Shown one piece after another: positions 59,499 through 64,000 of a DNA stretch of 64,000 nt. The notes under the pieces were generated by a model that was given only the letters and a program-made list of their open reading frames with translations, was not told where the DNA came from and searched no databases. Made by a program: the position numbers and the translations under genes. The first letter of the stretch is position 1. The number at the start of each line of letters is the position of its first letter. This DNA comes from Ehretia macrophylla (Eukaryota > Streptophyta > Magnoliopsida > Boraginales > Ehretiaceae), in the NCBI GenBank assembly GCA_037974665.1, contig CM075771.1, forward strand, positions 36,006,425 through 36,070,424, written 5' to 3'.

Positions 59499-60477
59499 AT
59501 CATGCTAATGGTGCAAATCCCTTATGTGTTGATGGTTCACAGTCCCTGTGATAACCCGAACCTGGCATGCATTTAATGGCATTTGACGGCATTCAATTAA
59601 ATGCTTAATTAGTTAAATCAACCAATTTGCACTATTTTGATATTTCTTTTGGAAGCATTTAATAATTTTTATATTGATTAATTAAAAGATTATCACCTTT
59701 TTTTTTATCTATAGAAATTGGATTTACTTTCTTGTATGTAATTAAGTGTCATCTTAAATGTTAGTATTTAATTGCATTTGATTACGTATTTATATTAACT
59801 TGTTTGTTTGTATTTTAGCATTAACTTCATAATTCTTTAAAATATTCTAGAAATAGTTAAATTAATTATTTTTAAAAGAATATTGATTAATTTGATTGTT
59901 TAGATTATTTTAATAATCGGTTTTAATTGTCTTGCATTAAAATTACTCGATTTTCAAATAAATGAGAAAAGTAACTCCGAGCCGGAGTGAATTTTAAACT
60001 ATTCTACTATTCTACCTTTCAAAAAATTATAGTTTTATATTATTGCTCATCATTTGATTAGCGATCGTTTATTGACCATTCGATCGTAGCATTTCGAAAA
60101 TGAGAGTTAGAGAAATATTCCTCGGACTTAGTGGAAAATATTTTTAGCTTAATTTAGCTAGTTTTAGTTAGTTTTCATTAAAATTGCATTGTTTTAACTA
60201 GAATTGGATTAAATGGCATCAAAATAAGCTTATTTGACCATTTTTAACTTAAGCTTGATTTTGCAAATGACCAAAATGCCCTTTGTCACCTTTTAAATAA
60301 TAAAAGAAGGCAAAAATCAAGAAAAATAAATTGCAAAATGCCTATCTTGTCCCCTCTTTGGCCGAATGCTCCAAGGAGAAAAAAAAAGAATTTTGCTTGC
60401 ATTTTCTTCTACAATCGTGCGTGGAATTGCTCGGGGGTCATGGCTCGGGTCCTTGCGGGTCTTGGTCTTCAATCTAT

Positions 60478-61788
60478 GTGAGGGTTTTCATGCTTTCGTG
60501 CATTTATATTCGAATTTGATTTTTGTTTCAAATTTTTAGATCTAATATTTAATGTGTTATAATGCTTGAAATTGCTTGGAAATGCCTCTTTAGGGTTCGT
60601 AGAGCATTGCTTGTTAGTTATTTAGCGATTTTTATAGTTAGAAATGCTAATTGAATTTAGGCAAGAACGTGAATAGTAAAAATAAATAGTAAAACTCTAG
60701 AATTTTGAATTTCTGATTCGAATTGCGATTTCTTAATTTGGATAGGTGCCATTAATGATAGAAAGATAAAATGTACAATAAAAACGGATCGACCTTTGTT
60801 AAAATTGGAAATTAGACAAAGAAATGTAAAGGGGCCGTTTGACCAAAAGTTGACCGTGCTCGAATTGAGTTAGGGGTTTTGCTATAGAGGGCATCGAAGC
60901 ACTTTTGGCGCTGTTGTGGCATTGATTGAATGACCGGTTAGCATAGCTGTAGTTCAAACGCAGTAGGTGGACTTTCGGGTCTCGGGTGAGAAATTGAAGC
61001 TTCGTGATATAAGAACATGCCTTGTAGTGCCTAAGTGAATGTAGTGAAATCGGTTTCCTAATCCTATAGCTCATTTGCTCGCAATTGCCTTTGGAAGTTA
61101 GGGATTAAATAGTGATATTTGTCATTTTTCGTGTTTGAACAGCTATTACTTGTTTGATTGATGTTATTGTTGATATTAGTGATAGTTAAGCTTGAAAAGT
61201 TAATTGAATACTGGTATTGATTGTAAATGCTTGATATCTCGTTTATCGCCACTAATTTGTATTGTTGTGCTATCGCTCGTTTATTGCTTGTATCTTGTAT
61301 TACATTGCATAGTGTCAAGCGCATGAGTGATGGGCCTCTCTGGGCAGTCTCGGGCTGCTAGGGTTGGTTTGCTCCAGCTCCATGTCCTATTCCCATTCTT
61401 GCTAGGGGTGCCGCCTTGGGCGATTTAGGTCGTAGATGTGTCGGGGTACTTCCGGAGTACACCCAGTGGATCTTATAAGGTGGTTGCGCGCTTATTGTCA
61501 TCGTTGTCAACATCAAGCTCGAGATTGATGTATTGCTCGTGAAATGGTACATTGCTCGTATTTGTGAACCATAGCCTTCAGAGTATGGTATAGCTTTGAA
61601 TGGTTGTGTTAATGCTTTTATTAATTGTTTACTGTATTGATTGTTTATATTGAATGCTTACTTGTCAGTTATATTGCTTAACTGCCTAATTTGCATTGCA
61701 CGATCTTCTTTCTCTCCACCTCGATAACAGTCTGGCCTTCACTGAGTATACGTGTTATGTATACTCACTCCTCACCACCACATTTTAG
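60478..61788 (+). other. Candidate GT-AG intron, E4 LTR (1311 nt)
   Basis: Donor atctat|gtgaggg, acceptor cacattttag|gaaatg. The frame after the acceptor (NAMLVEKFVVT-stop) is not acidic, unlike the other LTR families. Confidence 0.33.
61743..61767 (+). other. LTR stem-loop, E4 version
   Basis: TGAGTATAC, loop GTGTTAT, GTATACTCA: a perfect 9-bp stem between cac and a pyrimidine-rich tract. Confidence 0.65.
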
Positions 61789-62792
61789 GAAATGCCATGT
61801 TAGTTGAAAAGTTCGTGGTTACGTGAATGATCATGCTTGAAGAGTTGTCTTGCGTGCTATGTGGCTTGAGTTGTCAAAGATGCAAAGATGCATGTTTCAT
61901 GTGTTGTTTGTATTTAATGTTAAAAAGGAATATAATTTATGTTTTACTGAATTATTGATGTGGTATGACAAGCTAGTTTATGTATTCAGATAGTATAGTT
62001 TAACTTCAATGCATGTTTGTAATGTCCAAAGGAAAAGAGTTAGAATGGTATGATAGTCTATTTTATGCAATCAGTTAGTATAGTTTAGTTGCCAAGCATG
62101 AATGTACTTGTCAAAGATGAAGGGAGATAGGTTAGTATTTAAACTGGAAATGTATATTTACTTGTGTTCGCTTGTTGAGAACCAAGGCTTGGATGGCCTT
62201 GAGGTGTTTGTATGGTTGGACATGGTGCCGGTCCACTTATATGCTATTACAGGTGTTACATTTTGCCTAGATACAGGGGAGACTCTGTCACGCCCCGACC
62301 CAACCCCCAAGCTAAAGGTTAAGTCCGGACCCGACACACGGACAGAGTCTCCTCTGTACCGTGGACATTCTAAAAACCTGTAAACACTTAAACAAGGTCC
62401 CAACAATACATACTAGCTTTTCTTAATAAAACAATAAAGTTATAAGGCCATCCGAGCCTTATAGTACACAATATCTCCAAAACACACAAGCATGCGAGAA
62501 CTTGTTGTCAGCATAGTCTTATAATCATAACATTCTAGGAAATCAATAAAACAACTTAAAGGATAAAGCATTCTACATCAACCATCCACTCCCAAGCATG
62601 CAAGGAAATAAGGCAAGAATAAAAGTTATTACAGTTCATAGACTTTCAAGCTACAACCCAACCAACTAATCTTCGACTTATACAACAAGCATATATATAG
62701 CCCTTGGCTACAAAATAGTACATAAAGCAACTAGTTGAACTTTCCACATAGCAGCAAATTCAATGACCACCTCAAGTTATCAGACACAGCAA

Positions 62793-62866
62793 CTAAGGTA
62801 AAGGCTCGATCTGAACTTCTTCTTCCTCAACTAAATCAACAAGCTGGGGGTCACCCTCAGCGTCTC
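62793..62866 (-). other. Short acidic reading frame, E5 LTR
   Basis: After cag|ga the frame reads DAEGDPQLVDLVEEEEVQIE and ends PLP-stop. Same phase, acidic run and Pro-stop as in E1/E3 despite different bases. Confidence 0.33.
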
Positions 62867-62887
62867 CTGAAACAGATATCGAGGTAT

Positions 62888-62905
62888 GAGCAACCACTGT
62901 TGCCC
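62888..62905 (-). other. LTR stem-loop, E5 version
   Basis: Sense GGGCAAC, loop AGTG, GTTGCTC: 7 bp with one G-U pair, extended by an outer T-A pair. Followed by a pyrimidine-containing stretch and cag. Confidence 0.62.
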
Positions 62906-64000
62906 AGTGAGGGATATAGTCCCGGGGCGTGCAATGCAACAGATAATACAACTACACAACAATAACACTTTAACAATTTAAGGAACAATGATAACTTAAA
63001 TAACCACACAATCAAAAGGATACATTTCAACAATCCCCTATACACCAATCTTCACTGGTCTTCAATCACGATCCACGAACCACGAGCACGATCACGATAA
63101 GCCGGCATAATCCCCAAACACTCCAGTGGGTGTACTCCGGATGTACCCCGAATCCTACGACCCAACATCCCCTGGCAATCTCCGGACCAGGCGAATGAGG
63201 GAATAGGGCACGGAGTTTGAATATCCACCGGCAAGCCCTCTGCCGCCCAGCCGATATTCAACACATCCGCCCCGACACTATGGTTGCGCAACCACTATGC
63301 AATGCACTCAACGATGGCAAGTTAATAACAATAATATAAGCATTTACACATATGAGGATCAACAAAGTAGGTTGACCTCGTTGCAATTAGGATAGAAGCA
63401 AAGATAGAAGCTAATAAGCAGTTTACAAATGAACTTATACCATATAAGCATAGAATCATTCCAAAAGCTCCAAATCAGTTTAAAATCATATATAAACACT
63501 TAAGAAGTCCTGACATGGGTTTAGAAGTGTGAGACAACTTAAATTGCACCTAAACCTCTTTGTTTTTCGAACTATTTCTCTTCTAACCCAAAGTTAATGA
63601 TTTCATTTTCAAAGGAAACTCTCCCAACCTTCTAACTAACCCCCAAGGTACCCTCTCAACCCTCGAACTCAATCAAATGCCCGCGTTTACCCCGAAAACC
63701 CCAATTTCCCTCTTTTGGCTTTAAACCACACCTACATTGTCCGGGCTTCAAACAAGGGATATCAAGGCATCTATAGCACCTAGGTAGCCTAAGGATACTA
63801 GAATTGAAGCCCGAATCCACCCGGATTCGCATTAACCCCGAAAGCCCCAACTTAAAGTCGGCTATTTTCCATTTTTAGACGATTTAAGGGCAATGCAAGT
63901 GTACGGCGCTATTTAATTATATTCACTAGTACCTAAGGCATCAATTAGAAGCATTAATTCAAGCCAATTCGAGCAATTACACAAAACCCTAGAAAAAAAT

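Larger units (their letters stand above)
58607..59546 (-). repeat. Degenerate 5S rDNA tandem array, right block (copies 59-60)
   Basis: Continuation of the unit broken by E3, one complete unit, and part of the next spacer up to the E4 LTR. Same orientation and spacing (676 bp) as before. Confidence 0.92.
59547..62285 (+). repeat. E4: plus-oriented LTR, solo or 5' LTR, interrupted near its 3' end
   Basis: It starts TGTGATAACCCGAACCTGG right after the 5S spacer and runs in the sense direction, with a possible donor at 60478, conserved core about 61310-61510, stem-loop 61743-61767 and acceptor at 61788. It ends abruptly in acaggggagactc, where the E1 LTR would continue for about 60 bp to its end, because E5 starts there. 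No gag or pol sequence is seen. Expected left target duplication: gtccc (59542-59546), partner outside the window. Confidence 0.75.
62286..64000 (-). mobile_element. E5: minus-oriented LTR retrotransposon LTR, cut by window end
   Basis: It begins TGTCACGCCCCGACCC, the reverse complement of an LTR 3' end like those of E1 and E3, and also carries the inverse of the gaggagactctgtccgtg motif. The likely left target duplication is gactc (62281-62285). Features in sense order (right to left) are a conserved core about 63075-63310, stem-loop 62888-62905, acceptor at 62867 and acidic frame 62793-62866. Neither a second LTR nor internal coding sequence is reached; 63310-64000 shows only AT-rich LTR-like text. 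Confidence 0.75.

Noticed and set aside
3107-59546. 5S-like units as LTRs of Cassandra-type TRIM elements
   Set aside because: Cassandra LTRs are a few hundred bp with TG...CA ends, primer-binding site and TSDs. Here units are head-to-tail without such ends, each with -28 element and terminator, so a 5S rDNA array (or a satellite derived from it) fits better.
3107-59546. CRISPR-like or other short regularly spaced repeats
   Set aside because: The roughly 119-bp element repeated every 675 bp is the 5S gene. There are no short repeats with unique spacers.
3107-59546. tRNA genes or other Pol III genes between 5S copies
   Set aside because: I found no cloverleaf or A/B box pair with tRNA spacing in the spacers or LTRs.
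63052-63850. Minus-strand frames of 64-79 codons in 63052-63850
   Set aside because: They lie in the conserved core and flank of the E5 LTR and are not shared as protein with the other LTRs.

Overview
This is plant nuclear DNA from a repeat-rich, probably heterochromatic locus. I see no ordinary single-copy host gene. Two things fill the window: a long, decayed tandem array of 5S ribosomal RNA genes, and Ty3/gypsy LTR retrotransposons that have landed in it. The 5S copies match the angiosperm 5S consensus, and the retrotransposons carry plant chromovirus (Tekay/Del-like) protein motifs with tRNA-iMet primer-binding sites. I do not name a species.

Layout. 1-3106: 3' end of a plus-strand chromovirus (E1; pol remnant 1-921, LTR 933-3106), inserted inside a 5S gene. 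3107-11236: 5S array, copies 1-13. 11237-21117: complete minus-strand element E2, TSD GACGA. 21118-49104: 5S array, copies 14-58. 49105-58606: complete minus-strand element E3, same family as E1, TSD AAAGT. 58607-59546: 5S array, copies 59-60. 59547-62285: plus-oriented LTR of a further element (E4). 62286-64000: minus-oriented LTR of a fifth element (E5), apparently inserted into E4 and running off the window. Removing E2 and E3 with one TSD copy each rejoins the 5S units without a break.

The 5S array has 58 near-full-length copies and two fragments, all on the minus strand. The usual unit is about 675 bp (about 119 bp gene plus about 556 bp spacer). Units of about 616, 525, 294 and 237 bp arise from spacer deletions. 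Every copy I read differs from the array consensus at several bases, and many differ in the internal promoter. Higher-order duplications with periods of about 1.2, 1.82 and 4.0 kb are visible. This looks like a relic array that has escaped homogenisation, not an expressed one.

The retrotransposons are dead: gag-pol of E2 has 14 in-frame stops and at least two frameshifts, and E3 has six stops. All stops in E2, and five of six in E3, are explained by C-to-T change at CAG or CGA codons, as expected from 5-methylcytosine decay in CHG and CG contexts.

The most novel signal is inside the 2.2-2.7 kb LTRs. E1/E3, E2, E4 and E5 differ widely in sequence, yet all carry a stem-loop at a corresponding place with the same outer frame (TGRG...CTCA) and different but complementary inner stems. 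It sits some 20-30 nt before a plausible 3' splice site. In E1/E3, E2 and E5 that site is followed, in the same reading phase, by a short acidic reading frame ending in Pro-stop. A GT donor about 1.2-1.3 kb upstream is visible in E1-E4. These LTRs may be built like small intron-containing transcription units.
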